Positions 8,693 through 17,544 of a stretch of 64,000 nt of DNA are shown here, in pieces (the first letter of the stretch is position 1; every line of letters starts with the position of its first letter). The stretch covers positions 46,931 to 110,930 of the forward strand of contig NZ_WBMS02000028.1 of NCBI RefSeq assembly GCF_008923205.2. Reading direction: 5' to 3'. Made by a program: the position numbers and the translations under genes. This stretch comes from Actinomadura physcomitrii (lineage in GTDB: Bacteria > Actinomycetota > Actinomycetes > Streptosporangiales > Streptosporangiaceae). A model generated the notes under the pieces. It was not told the DNA's origin. It did not search any database and saw only the letters and a program-made list of their open reading frames with translations.

Positions 8693-9766
8693 TCAGGACA
8701 GGGCGGGGTAATCGGTGTAGCCGCCGTGGTCGCCTCCGTAGAAGGTGGCAGGGTCGGCCTCGTTGTAGGGACCGCCGGCCTTGATGCGGGCGGGGAGGTC
8801 CGGGTTGGCGAGCCACAGTGCCCCGAACGCGATCGCGTCCGCGACACCCTCCCTCAGCGCCTCCACGCCGTCCTCCGGCGTCGACGGGAAGGACTCGGGC
8901 GACGGGTGCGGATTGAGGATGAGCGTGCCGGGCCAGGCGGCACGGATGCGGCGCGTGCGCTCCCGGTCGCCCAGCTCCAAGATGTGCAGGTAGGCGAGCC
9001 CCAGCGGCGCCAGTGCCTCCACTAGTGCGGCGTACAGGTCGTCGGTGTCGCTCTCACTGACGCCGTTGGCGTCGCTACCGGGCGACACCCGGAACCCGAC
9101 GCGTTCCGGTCCGATCGCGTCCGCGACGGCCTTCGCCACTTCCACGCCGAAGCGGATGCGGTTCTCGACGCTGCCGCCGTACGCGTCGGTCCGCCGGTTG
9201 CTGCCGTCCCCCAGGAACTGATGGATGAGGTAGCCGTTGGCGCCGTGCAGCTCCACTCCGTCGAACCCGGCGGCGACGGCATTGCGTGCCGCGGCGGCGA
9301 AGTCCGCCACGGCCTCGGCGATGTCGTCCAGGGTCATCTCACGGGGCTCGGGGTGGTCGAGCATGCCGTCCGGCGTCCACATCTTCTCGCCCGTGGCGAT
9401 CGGGGACGGCCCCATGGGCAGCCCGCCGTCCGGATAGAGCGAGGGGTGCCCGACGCGTCCCGCGTGCATGAGCTGCGCGAAGATGACGCTGCCTTCCGCA
9501 TGAACGGCTTCGGTGACCGCCCGCCACGCCTCCACTTGCTCGTCGCTGTGCAGCCCTGGTGTCCAGACATAGCCCTGCCCGCGCACGCTCGGCTGCGTCC
9601 CCTCGGTGACGATGAGGCCCGCGCCGGCCCGCTGCGCGTAGTACTCAACGTGCAGGGCCGTCACCTTGCCGTCGTGGACGGCTCTGCTGCGCGTCATCGG
9701 GGCCATCACCAGACGGTTGGACAGCTCCAGCTTCCCGGCCGACAGCTTCTCGAACAGTACGTCCAT
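8693..9766 (-). CDS. Old Yellow Enzyme family ene-reductase
   Basis: A 357-aa FMN-dependent alkene reductase. Recognisable motifs: NRLVMAPMTRSRA near the N-terminus, the active-site region GFDGVELHGANGYLIHQFL, the following DAYGGSVENRIRF, and the C-terminal FG-LAN-DLP phosphate-binding stretch. Family members reduce activated C=C bonds such as enones, nitroesters or quinones with NADPH. ATG 9766 has GGAGG 6 nt upstream, so the in-frame codons before it are not used. It is divergent from a LAL-type LuxR regulator across a 101-bp gap, which may contain its control site. Confidence 0.92.
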   Translation of the reverse strand: MDVLFEKLSAGKLELSNRLVMAPMTRSRAVHDGKVTALHVEYYAQRAGAGLIVTEGTQPSVRGQGYVWTPGLHSDEQVEAWRAVTEAVHAEGSVIFAQLMHAGRVGHPSLYPDGGLPMGPSPIATGEKMWTPDGMLDHPEPREMTLDDIAEAVADFAAAARNAVAAGFDGVELHGANGYLIHQFLGDGSNRRTDAYGGSVENRIRFGVEVAKAVADAIGPERVGFRVSPGSDANGVSESDTDDLYAALVEALAPLGLAYLHILELGDRERTRRIRAAWPGTLILNPHPSPESFPSTPEDGVEALREGVADAIAFGALWLANPDLPARIKAGGPYNEADPATFYGGDHGGYTDYPALS

Positions 9767-9844
9767 GACGTCCTCCAAGTGGCGTTCTCACTGGTGAAGA
9801 AGCTACGAGCGGGCCGCTGCACGGCGAATCAGTAAGGTTTCGGT

Positions 9845-9859
9845 AGTACGCCCCGTACT
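9845..9859. promoter_or_regulatory. inverted repeat in OYE/LAL divergent promoter region
   Basis: AGTACG and CGTACT flank a CCC spacer, 9 nt upstream of the LAL regulator GTG start, inside the divergent intergenic region. Position and symmetry suggest a regulator site or transcript-start element; direct evidence is absent. Confidence 0.35.
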
Positions 9860-9867
9860 TTGGATTC

Positions 9868-12501
9868 GTGCTTTACGGGCGGAACGACGAACAGGCGCGG
9901 ATCTCCTCGCTGCTCGCAGGCGCGCGCGACGAGGGGCGCAGCGGTGCGCTGCTCCTGCGCGGCGAGGCGGGCATCGGCAAGTCGGCGCTGCTTGAGCACG
10001 CCGCGGAACTGGCTTCGGGTGACGCCGGGGCGCGCGTCCTGCGGGTCACCGGCATCGAGGTGGAGTCGGGCATCGCGTTCGCCGGGATCAACCAGCTGCT
10101 GTGGCCCGTCCGCGACCGCCTGGCGGGCCTTCCCGGACCGCAGGCCGCGGCTCTGAACGCCGCACTGAGCGGTTACGGGCCGTTCGGTGACGTCCCGGCC
10201 GGCCGGGACCGGTTCACGACCGGCCTCGGCGTCCTGACGCTGCTGGCCGACCTCGCCGAGGACGGCCCGGTGCTCTGCCTGGTCGACGACGCCCAGTGGC
10301 TCGACGGCGCGACGGCCGAGGCGCTGCTGTTCGCCGCCCGGCGGCTCGCGGCCGAGGCGGTGGTGATGCTGTTCGCCGCGCGGGACGACGCGTTCACCGG
10401 CACCGGCCTCCCCGAGCTGCCGCTGCGGCGGCTGGGGCGCGACGACGCCGTGCGGTTCCTCGTCGAGCACGGTGTGTCGCGGGACGCGCGGGATCGGATC
10501 GTGCACGACGCGGACGGCAACCCGCTGGCGCTGCGCGAGTTCGGCATGACCGGGGACCGGCTGCCGGACGGGCCCCGCCCGCTGCCCGTCGCCGATCGCG
10601 TCGTCGCGCGGTTCCAGAGACGGATCGACGAACTTCCCGACAAGACCCGCCTGATGCTGCTCATAGCGGCGGCCGAAGGACGCGGATACATGCCGAGCCT
10701 GCTGGGCGCCGCGCGCGAATTGGGGGTCGGCCTAGAGGACTTGGTACACGCGGAACGGGACGGGCTGGTTGAGGTGAGCGGACGTTCCATCGCCTTCCGC
10801 CACCCCCTCATCAGAGCAGCCGTTTACCAAGGCGCTGTAGCGGCATGCCGCATCTCCGTGCATCAGGCATTGGCGTCGTCCTCAGAGGACGGCGATTGCC
10901 GCGCGCGGCACCGTGCATCGGCGGCTCTCGGGCCGGACGAGGACGTCGCAGTGGATCTGCAGGCCGCCGCAGAGCGCGCGCGGAAACGCACCGGCTACGT
11001 CACTGCGGCGAGGCTCTACCAGCAGGCGGCGGACCTCACGCCCGCCCGTGACGCACGGGCCGCACGGTTGCGCGCCGCAGCCGACATGATGCTCCAGGCG
11101 GGACGTCCGGACGAGGCGGAAGACCTCGCGTCCACAGCGGGCACGCTCACCGACGACTCCGCTGAGCTCGCCAGGCTCGGCCGTGTGCGCGCGGTGGTGG
11201 AGTACGAACGCGGTAACAGGCCCGCGGCCGCGCGCATGATGGTGGAGCACGCCGCCTATGCGGAGCCAGACGACAAAGCCGCGATGCTGCGAACGGGCGC
11301 CTCGTACGCCTGGGTTTCCGGAGAGACTCCGGCGCTGCTGCGCGCCGCCGAAGCGCTGCCGGACGACGCGGTGGTCCGCGGCCTGGCGCACCTCGCCGGG
11401 GACGACCTGACACACGGGGTCCCGCTGCTCGCCGGGCTGGTCGCGGTGGCGCGCGCGGCCACCCCGGAGCCGGCCGGGGCCGCCGGCCTGGACGAGGCCG
11501 CGGGGCTCGCGCTGATCCTCGGCGACGACGAGGCGGCGCTGGAACTGGCCGCCGCCGAGGCCGCGCGCTGCCGGCTGAACGGCCTGATCGGAGCGCTGCC
11601 GGGCGTGCTGCGGACGCAGGCGCAGGCACAGGTCGCGACGGGCCTGCACGCGGACGCGGAGGCCACACTGATCGAGGCGATCTCGCTGGCCTGCGACACG
11701 GGCCTGCCCAGCGGCGACTGGCGGCTCTCGGCGGTGTTCGCCCGCGTGGCCGCGGTGGAGGGCGACGAGTCGCGGCTGCACGAGATGCCGGAGCGGACCG
11801 ATGAGGCGCTCGGCCTCCTCGAACTCGGCCTCGGACGCTACGACGACGCGCTCCGCCACCTCGAGGCCGTGCACCACCGCTACAGCGCGGACGCCATGCT
11901 CGCCGTGGCGGACCTCGTAGAGGCGGCCGTGCGCGCCGCACAGCCCGAACGGGCGCGCGCGCCGTTCGACCGGTTCCGTACCTGGGCCGATGCCGTGCAG
12001 CAGCCGTGGGCATCCGCCATCGCGCTGCGGTGCGAGGGGTTGTTGGACGACAGCGAAGAAGCGTACGCACAGGCCGTCCGCCTGCACGAAAAGGCAACGC
12101 GCCCCTTCGAGAAGGCCCGCACGGAACTCCTCTACGGGGAGTGGCTACGCCGCGCACGCCGCCGCTCGGACGCCCGTACACCGCTTCGCTCCGCGATGGA
12201 GGTCTTCGACCGGCTCCGCGCCAAGCCCTGGTCGGACCGCGCGCGCGCCGAACTGCGCGCGACCGGTGAGTCGGGCTCCGCGTCGGAGCCCACCGCGCCC
12301 GTGCTGCTCGACCGCCTCACCCCGCAGGAACTCCAGGTCGTCCGGCTCGCCGCCGAGGGCATCAGCAGCCGCGAGATCGCCGCGCAACTGTTCCTCAGCC
12401 GCCGGACGGTCGAGTACCACCTGTACAAGGCTTATCCCAAGCTCGGCATCTCCTCCCGCAAGGAACTGTCCCGCCTCACTCTGGAACCCTCCACCACATG
12501 A
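9868..12501 (+). CDS. LAL-type LuxR family transcriptional regulator
   Basis: An 877-aa large ATP-binding regulator of the LuxR family. It has an N-terminal AAA/NACHT-like module with Walker A GEAGIGKS near residue 32 and Walker B LCLVDDAQWLD near 140, a long alpha-helical TPR-like middle, and a C-terminal LuxR HTH (LTPQELQVVRLAAEGISSRE, AAQLFLSRRTVEYHL). Such proteins are ATP-dependent activators. The GTG start at 9868 gives the normal N-terminus LYGRNDEQARI. The divergent OYE gene is the obvious candidate target. It ends just before a convergent dienelactone hydrolase gene. Confidence 0.92.
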   Translation: MLYGRNDEQARISSLLAGARDEGRSGALLLRGEAGIGKSALLEHAAELASGDAGARVLRVTGIEVESGIAFAGINQLLWPVRDRLAGLPGPQAAALNAALSGYGPFGDVPAGRDRFTTGLGVLTLLADLAEDGPVLCLVDDAQWLDGATAEALLFAARRLAAEAVVMLFAARDDAFTGTGLPELPLRRLGRDDAVRFLVEHGVSRDARDRIVHDADGNPLALREFGMTGDRLPDGPRPLPVADRVVARFQRRIDELPDKTRLMLLIAAAEGRGYMPSLLGAARELGVGLEDLVHAERDGLVEVSGRSIAFRHPLIRAAVYQGAVAACRISVHQALASSSEDGDCRARHRASAALGPDEDVAVDLQAAAERARKRTGYVTAARLYQQAADLTPARDARAARLRAAADMMLQAGRPDEAEDLASTAGTLTDDSAELARLGRVRAVVEYERGNRPAAARMMVEHAAYAEPDDKAAMLRTGASYAWVSGETPALLRAAEALPDDAVVRGLAHLAGDDLTHGVPLLAGLVAVARAATPEPAGAAGLDEAAGLALILGDDEAALELAAAEAARCRLNGLIGALPGVLRTQAQAQVATGLHADAEATLIEAISLACDTGLPSGDWRLSAVFARVAAVEGDESRLHEMPERTDEALGLLELGLGRYDDALRHLEAVHHRYSADAMLAVADLVEAAVRAAQPERARAPFDRFRTWADAVQQPWASAIALRCEGLLDDSEEAYAQAVRLHEKATRPFEKARTELLYGEWLRRARRRSDARTPLRSAMEVFDRLRAKPWSDRARAELRATGESGSASEPTAPVLLDRLTPQELQVVRLAAEGISSREIAAQLFLSRRTVEYHLYKAYPKLGISSRKELSRLTLEPSTT

Positions 12502-12572
12502 CCGCACCCGCCCCGGCACGCTCGCACGCCGCGATGCGCGTGGCGCCCATTGGCGCATAGTTCGCGGGCGAC

Positions 12573-12610
12573 CCGGCGGAGGCCGCCGACCAGGCGGCCT
12601 TGTCCGCCGG
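12573..12610. terminator. bidirectional terminator between convergent genes
   Basis: A long stem CCGGCGGA+GGCCGCC pairs with GGCGGCC+TCCGCCGG around a 5-nt loop, interrupted only by a 3-nt bulge. It lies between the stop of the rightward LAL regulator and that of the leftward hydrolase. Confidence 0.65.
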
Positions 12611-12636
12611 GGTGACACCCCCTTGACTGCGCCGTT

Positions 12637-13338
12637 TCAGGAGGCGGGCAGGTGGCGGTGGAGGAAGTCCTCCGTGAGCCGCCACGCCCGGTCCGCGGGC
12701 TCCGGCTGGTAGAACATCGGCGCCTTCCGGTTGTGGAAGGCGTGTCCGCCGTCCTCCTGGACGTGGATCTCCATCCGGTCCCGTCCGGCGACGGCGCGCT
12801 CCACCGCCGCGACGTCCTCTCTCGGGATGTAGTCGTCGGACCCGCCGAAGTGGAACTGCAACGGCGACCGCACCGCGTCCAGCGCCCCCAGCGCACCTGG
12901 AACACCGCTGCCGTAGAAAGAGACCACGGCGTCCGCCTCGGCCCGCGCGGCGAGCAGGTACGCCAGCGTCCCGCCGAAGCAGAACCCGAGCACGCCGACC
13001 CGACCGTCCACCTCGGGCAGGCCCTTGAGCGCCCCTAGCGCGGCCTCCACGTCGTCCTGGCCCTTGTCCCAGTCGAACTGCGACACCATGGACATTCCCT
13101 TGGGCAGGGCCTCCTCGGTGTGCTTCGTCGTCCAGTTCGGCTCGATCCGCCAGAACATGTCCGGGGCGGCCACCACGTAGCCCATGGCCGTCAGGTCGCC
13201 CGCGACGGCCTCCATGTAATCGCCCACGCCGAAGATCTCCTGGATGAGCAGGATCCCCGGCCCGCGCCCGCTCTCGGGCGTCCACACGTGCAGCCGGAAC
13301 TCGCCGTCCGGCACCTGCACCGTCTCGGTTCTCGTCAT
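12637..13338 (-). CDS. dienelactone hydrolase family protein
   Basis: A 233-aa alpha/beta hydrolase of the dienelactone hydrolase family. It has IQEIFG early on, the nucleophile elbow GFCFGG with cysteine rather than serine, the aspartate in GSDDYIP, and the histidine in GGHAFHN: a complete Cys-Asp-His triad. It should hydrolyse lactones or esters in the cytoplasm. ATG 13338 lies one base after the stop of the upstream thioesterase gene (TGATATG), so the two are co-translated. No chlorocatechol pathway genes are nearby, so the specific substrate is open. Confidence 0.88.
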   Translation of the reverse strand: MTRTETVQVPDGEFRLHVWTPESGRGPGILLIQEIFGVGDYMEAVAGDLTAMGYVVAAPDMFWRIEPNWTTKHTEEALPKGMSMVSQFDWDKGQDDVEAALGALKGLPEVDGRVGVLGFCFGGTLAYLLAARAEADAVVSFYGSGVPGALGALDAVRSPLQFHFGGSDDYIPREDVAAVERAVAGRDRMEIHVQEDGGHAFHNRKAPMFYQPEPADRAWRLTEDFLHRHLPAS

Positions 13339-13339
13339 A

Positions 13340-13747
13340 TCACCCGATGATCGCGTAAACGGCACTGGCCTGCGCAACGGTCGCGTCGTTCGCCGTCATC
13401 ACGATGTCGGCGAACGCCAGCGTCCGCCCCAGCTTGCCGAGCTTCACCGTCACCGACACGTCCGTCCCCACCACGGGCCGCATGAACGCCGTGTTGAGCT
13501 GGACCGTCGTCATCGGCACAAAGCCGCCCTTGGCCCCCGCCACAGCGATGACCACGGCCGTGTCCGCGGCGGCCATGAGCGCCTGCCCCGACATGGCGCC
13601 GCCCTCCCGCGCCAGCCGATCCGACCACGGCAACCGCAGCACCGCGGTCCCGTCCCCCACCTCCTCTACGACGAGCCCCAGTTCCAATACCCAGGGCGCG
13701 AAGTTGTCACGAAGGATCCCAGCAGCGTCCTCAGGCTTCACCGTCAC
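13340..13747 (-). CDS. PaaI-like hotdog thioesterase
   Basis: A 135-aa hotdog-fold protein. The segment REGGAMSGQALMAAADTAVVIAV matches the PaaI/ACOT13-like long helix with the G-G-x-x-x-G start; TTVQLNTAFMRPV and ADIVMTANDATVAQASAVY are the following strands. Such enzymes hydrolyse acyl-CoA thioesters. The start is GTG 13747 or GTG 13741; neither has a strong ribosome-binding site. It is the first gene of a two-gene operon with the dienelactone hydrolase and divergent from the P450. A long frame continuing leftward through the P450 on this strand is only an antisense shadow. Confidence 0.82.
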   Translation of the reverse strand: MTVKPEDAAGILRDNFAPWVLELGLVVEEVGDGTAVLRLPWSDRLAREGGAMSGQALMAAADTAVVIAVAGAKGGFVPMTTVQLNTAFMRPVVGTDVSVTVKLGKLGRTLAFADIVMTANDATVAQASAVYAIIG

Positions 13748-13771
13748 ACCGTCATGATGCACGCTGTGGGC

Positions 13772-15058
13772 ATGCACGAGGAGATCTTCCATCCCGCCAC
13801 CTATGCCGCCGGCGTCCCCTACGGCGTGTTCCGGAAGCTGCGCGCCGAATCCCCGGTCGCCTGGATCCCCGAACCCGCCGTCGGCACCTGGCCCGCCGGC
13901 ACCGGCTACTGGGCGGTCTTCTCGCACGCCGACGTGAAACACGTTCTGCGCTCCCCCGAACTGTTCTCGTCCCATCTCGGCGCCACCCAGATCCGCGACC
14001 CCGACACGCCCGAGGACCTCGCGTTCGTCCGCGCGATGATGCTCAACCAGGACCCGCCCGACCACTCCCGCCTGCGCCGCATCGTCGCCGCCGCCTTCAC
14101 CCCCCGCGCGGTACGCGCCCTGGAGGAAACGATCGACGAACGCGCCCGCGCCCTCATCGCCTCGGCCCTCCACAAGGAGACCGACTTCGTCGAACTGGCC
14201 GCCGACCTGCCCGTATGGACGCTCGCGCACATCATGGGCGTGCCCGACGAGGACCGCCGGCTCCTGTACGACTGGGCGTCCCGCGTCATCGGCTACCAGG
14301 ACGACGAGTACGCCGGCCTCTCCACCGCGGACGCCGCGTCCATGAGCCCCATGGCCCAGAAGGCCATGCAGTACCGCCCCACCTCGTTCACCCACCCCGA
14401 CGGCCGCCCCGTCAACCCGCGCTCCTACACCGCGCTCGCCGACATGTTCGCCTACGCCCACGCGCTCGCGGCCGTCAAGAAGGAGAACCCGACCGCCGAC
14501 ATCATGTCCCGCATGCTCGAGGGCGGCCTCACCGACCACGAGTTCGAGAACATGTTCTTCCTCTTCGCCGTCGCCGGGAACGAGACGCTCCGCAACAGCA
14601 TCCCCGGCGGCCTGCTCACCCTCCTCGACCACCCGTCCGAACTCGCCCGCCTGCGCGCCGACCCGTCCCTCCTGCCCACCGCCGTGGACGAGATGCTCCG
14701 CTACTGGCCGCCCGTCATGGACTTCCGCCGCACCGCCACCCGCGACGTCACCCTCTCCGGCCAGAAGATCGAAGCCGGTCAGAAGGTCGTCGTCTACCAC
14801 GCGTCCGCCAACCGCGACGAGACCGTCTTCCCCGACCCGGACCGCTTCGACGTCTCCCGCACCCCCAACGACCACGTCAGCTTCGGCTTCGGCCCCCACT
14901 TCTGCCTCGGCGCCCACCTGGCCCGCACCCAGATGCGCGCCGTCTTCCGCGAACTGCTCCCCCTCCGCATCGAACGCACCGGCCCCGCCGTCCGCCTCGC
15001 CTCCAACTTCCAGAACGGCCTCAAGCACCTCCCGGTCCGCCTAACCCCCGCCCGGTAA
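13772..15058 (+). CDS. cytochrome P450, CYP125/CYP142-like
   Basis: A 428-aa P450 with DPPDHSRLRRIVAAAFTP (C-helix), the I-helix oxygen-activation motif AGNET (A-G-x-E/D-T), the E-x-x-R motif in the K-helix, and the heme-binding loop FGFGPHFCLGAHLAR with its cysteine. The long insert around residues 195-240 and AGNETLRNSIPGG resemble actinobacterial steroid/fatty-acid oxidising CYP125/124/142 types. That assignment is from memory of patterns, not alignment. In-frame ATGs at 13754 and 13757 are alternative starts. No ferredoxin gene is adjacent. Confidence 0.9.
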   Translation: MHEEIFHPATYAAGVPYGVFRKLRAESPVAWIPEPAVGTWPAGTGYWAVFSHADVKHVLRSPELFSSHLGATQIRDPDTPEDLAFVRAMMLNQDPPDHSRLRRIVAAAFTPRAVRALEETIDERARALIASALHKETDFVELAADLPVWTLAHIMGVPDEDRRLLYDWASRVIGYQDDEYAGLSTADAASMSPMAQKAMQYRPTSFTHPDGRPVNPRSYTALADMFAYAHALAAVKKENPTADIMSRMLEGGLTDHEFENMFFLFAVAGNETLRNSIPGGLLTLLDHPSELARLRADPSLLPTAVDEMLRYWPPVMDFRRTATRDVTLSGQKIEAGQKVVVYHASANRDETVFPDPDRFDVSRTPNDHVSFGFGPHFCLGAHLARTQMRAVFRELLPLRIERTGPAVRLASNFQNGLKHLPVRLTPAR

Positions 15059-15101
15059 CCCCGTCGCGAACCCCACCCCGCTCTCGGTACGCTTGCTGGA
15101 C

Positions 15102-15174
15102 GGGTCGCTAGCTCAATTGGCAGAGCTCCGGACTTTTAATCCGTAGGTTGTGGGTTCGAGTCCCACGCGACCCA
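15102..15174 (+). tRNA. tRNA-Lys (anticodon UUU)
   Basis: The acceptor stem GGGTCGC pairs with GCGACCC. The D arm GCTC...GAGC, anticodon loop CTTTTAA (anticodon TTT) and the T arm GTGGG-TTCGAGT-CCCAC are all intact, and CCA is encoded at 15175-15177. It is the last chromosomal-type gene before a stretch of mobile and defence genes, so it is the likely integration target of the element to the right. Confidence 0.96.
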
Positions 15175-15187
15175 CCACCCCTGACCA

Positions 15188-15207
15188 GGGCAAACGTGAA
15201 TTTGCCC
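15188..15207 (+). terminator. short terminator after tRNA-Lys
   Basis: GGGCAAA and TTTGCCC form a perfect 7-bp stem with a 6-nt loop 11 nt after the encoded CCA. It is well placed to end tRNA transcription. Confidence 0.6.
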
Positions 15208-16141
15208 AGCTTGTCCAGCGCCCGACCTGTCCCAGTTTGTCCCCGTGGCAGCTCGGTGGCGGCTCGGCGGCTCGATCCGGGCCCTGCATCGGCGCTGGTA
15301 GCACCCCGAACCCCGGGTACTCGTCGCCCGCTCAAGCCGGTTATGTCACCCCACAGAACCAGCGGCCAGGGCCGCCAGAGCAGTCAGCACTACTCTTCCG
15401 CAGGCGCGAATCCGCAGGCTCGCATCCAGGCGCAGGCGACTGAGGTGCCACGCCCCGCCTCGCCGCCGAGAGGGTAATCGGGCCATGCTGATCGCGCTTC
15501 ACGGCACCGCCTTCGTGAGGCCGGGTTCAGTCGGGCCTCCGGGGTAATCGTCAGGCTCGCCCGCTGCATCACCATGGTCATCATCTGGAACGACCTGGCC
15601 TGCGGCGACTGCGAAGCCGCCGCCGTCCTGGTCGCCCTCAACTCGGTGTTCTAGGTCGTCGCGTTCGACATGCTCGGCTGGTTCTACCTGCAGATCCTGC
15701 CGGGCTGGCGCGGCCTGGACACAAGCCGTCTGGACATCTCCACCGGCAAGATCATGGTCAACGTACTGGTGCACGATCCTCGCGATGGCTCCTGGCCGCC
15801 TGGACGGCTGCCCGCGTTGCGTAGAGGTGGCCGTCCAGGCCAGTGTCCAGCCAGGTGACCGGTTGCATGGACGCCACGGAAAGCCCCTGCTTCGGTAGCC
15901 GAATCGGGACTCAACGATCAGTCATGGATTGCTGCCCTGGCTGTCCGCGTGATCAGCACCAACGAAACGGCGGGTTCCGCCGATCCTGAGCAGACAACAC
16001 TGGCTCCGTCCCAGCAGCCGCGCTCACCGCTGACGGAAGCGCAATCACATCCGCCCCGGAGACCAGTAGCCAGCTCGTCTGGACTTCCTGCTTTGTCAGA
16101 CCAACGGCGTAACATTCGGGGTCAGCGCGACAGGGGGCGGG
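15208..16141. other. gene-poor junction beside tRNA-Lys
   Basis: About 930 bp without an intact gene. It contains the ACR3 transporter remnant (15541-15783) and otherwise only non-coding or scrambled sequence. This is the expected appearance of an integration hot spot with repeated insertions and deletions. A copy of the tRNA 3' end was not found here. Confidence 0.6.
15541..15783 (+). pseudogene. ACR3-type arsenite efflux transporter fragment
   Basis: One frame encodes a continuous stretch typical of ACR3 family membrane transporters: [32 protein letters not shown], then a TAG at 15652-15654 where the family has glutamine, followed by VVAFDMLGWFYLQILPGW, GLDTSRLDIS and GKIMVNVLV. It breaks off at about 15783 in unrelated sequence, and the upstream half of the protein is absent. 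The intact protein exports arsenite through the membrane. With an internal stop and both ends missing it cannot work. No arsR or arsC lies nearby. Confidence 0.82.
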
Positions 16142-16210
16142 ATGTCGAATCCGAACTCGGCTCAGAAGCATAGGACACGTGGTCCAGACTCGCCGGCGAG
16201 GCGCGGGTGA
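16142..16210 (+). other. 22-codon leader reading frame overlapping the DREN-APAZ start
   Basis: ATG 16142 is preceded closely by a G-rich stretch (AGGGGGCGGG). The frame runs 22 codons (MSNPNSAQKH...) and its TGA (16208-16210) overlaps the GTG start of the downstream nuclease gene (GTGA). This layout would couple translation of the defence operon to a leader peptide. Whether it is translated is unknown. Confidence 0.35.
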
Positions 16211-17544
16211 AGAAGATCGGTTTGGGATCGCACATCGGTGACAGCGGGGTTGCGCTCATCCACCAGATGGTCAACCGGATGGGTTTCGTGTGGCACGAGC
16301 GCACCGGAACCCTTGATGCGGGGATCGACGGAGAGATCGAGCTGCGCGACCCGTCGACAGGGGAGGTCGCCAACAGGGTGATCTTCGTCCAGAGCAAGGC
16401 AAGCGACCGCCCCTTCCCCGGAGAGAACGACCAGAGCTTCCACTACCTCTGCAAACAAGCTGACATCGACTACTGGATGAGCGCCGACAATCCCGTCCTG
16501 CTGATCTGCTCTCACCCGCAAACCGGCGAAGCGTGGTGGATGCACATCCAAAGCTGGTTCGCCGACCCGAGCCATCGCGCCTCAGGGCGCATCGACTTCG
16601 ACAAGCGCACGCAGAGTTTCGACCACAGCACATCCCACCGGCTGCTCAACCTCGCCGATCCGCACGGCCACGCCCACGTTGCAGTGGCCGACGACCGACA
16701 GGAGAGCCTGACCAGCAATCTCCTCAAGGTCACCATCCCCGCGCTCCTCTATCGCGCTCGGACCACTATCACCGATCCTCGCGAGGTGATCACCCAGCAG
16801 CAGGAGAGCGGCACCGCGGACCTGCGACGCGACTTCATCCTGCGACGCGGATACCTCCATAGCTGGCTGCCCCCGCAGGAGACCACGCTCGGCCATGTCA
16901 CCAGAGGCGCCACCGACGCGATCGAGACGGCGGAATGGGCCAGTGATCCCAACCGGCAGCGCTGGCTCGTGCAACTCCTCAACTACGCCCTGCAACGCGA
17001 CGTGAACGTCGACTGCGACTGGCACAACGGGCGCAAGATCGTCTACTTTCGGGCCACCGCCGATCTCAGGCAGCGCCAGATCCGCGGCGCGAGCGGGCGA
17101 GCGCGATCGGTGTTTCACCCCAAGTTCAAGAAGAACAAGCCAGAGGAGATCAGCTACTGCAAACACGCCGCCCTGGAATGGAAATTCCTCCAGTTTGGCG
17201 GCGAATGGTACTGCGCGCTGAGCCCGACTTTCCACTACACCCGTGACGGCTACCGCGACTCGCTGTTCCTGTCGGAGTATCTGACCGGCATCAAACAACT
17301 CGACCGCAACCCTGCTGTCTGCGGCCACACCCGTATGTGGGCGACGTACCTCAAGGGTGATGAAGGAGTCCTCGTTCCCCGCGAGACGATCTTGACCTAT
17401 GGCAACCTGCTGGACTTCACCGCCAACCGGGCCATCGACGATGCCTCATGGTTGGCTGACACCCGCGAGACTGACACCGACGACTCGGCCAGCAAGGAAT
17501 CTCCTGATGCCGACGAGCTGGCATTGTTCGAGGTGAAGCAGTGA
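16207..17544 (+). CDS. DREN (DUF4365)-APAZ effector of a short-Argonaute system
   Basis: A 445-aa two-domain protein. Residues ~8-150 are a DUF4365 restriction-like nuclease: GTLDAGIDGEIEL with D41, then VIFVQSKAS giving Q62-x-K64, i.e. a PD-(D/E)xK core of the Q-x-K type. Residues ~165-440 look like an APAZ domain (RGYLHSWLPP, HVTRGATDAIETA, ALEWKFLQFGGEWYCALSPT, SLFLSEYLTGIKQLDRN), which replaces the missing N-PAZ half of short Argonautes. In characterised SPARDA systems this subunit is the DNA/RNA nuclease set free by guide-target recognition. GTG 16207 has GAGG about 5 nt upstream. The stop overlaps the Argonaute start, so the two subunits are translationally coupled. Confidence 0.9.
   Translation: MKKIGLGSHIGDSGVALIHQMVNRMGFVWHERTGTLDAGIDGEIELRDPSTGEVANRVIFVQSKASDRPFPGENDQSFHYLCKQADIDYWMSADNPVLLICSHPQTGEAWWMHIQSWFADPSHRASGRIDFDKRTQSFDHSTSHRLLNLADPHGHAHVAVADDRQESLTSNLLKVTIPALLYRARTTITDPREVITQQQESGTADLRRDFILRRGYLHSWLPPQETTLGHVTRGATDAIETAEWASDPNRQRWLVQLLNYALQRDVNVDCDWHNGRKIVYFRATADLRQRQIRGASGRARSVFHPKFKKNKPEEISYCKHAALEWKFLQFGGEWYCALSPTFHYTRDGYRDSLFLSEYLTGIKQLDRNPAVCGHTRMWATYLKGDEGVLVPRETILTYGNLLDFTANRAIDDASWLADTRETDTDDSASKESPDADELALFEVKQ

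Noticed and set aside
13340-15028. Long leftward frame through the P450 gene
   Set aside because: Only its last ~135 codons (thioesterase) are protein-like; the rest is antisense of the P450.
15108-15335. Leftward reading frame ending in ...SPELCQLS across the tRNA
   Set aside because: This is the familiar artefact produced by reading the antisense of a tRNA gene; no real protein.
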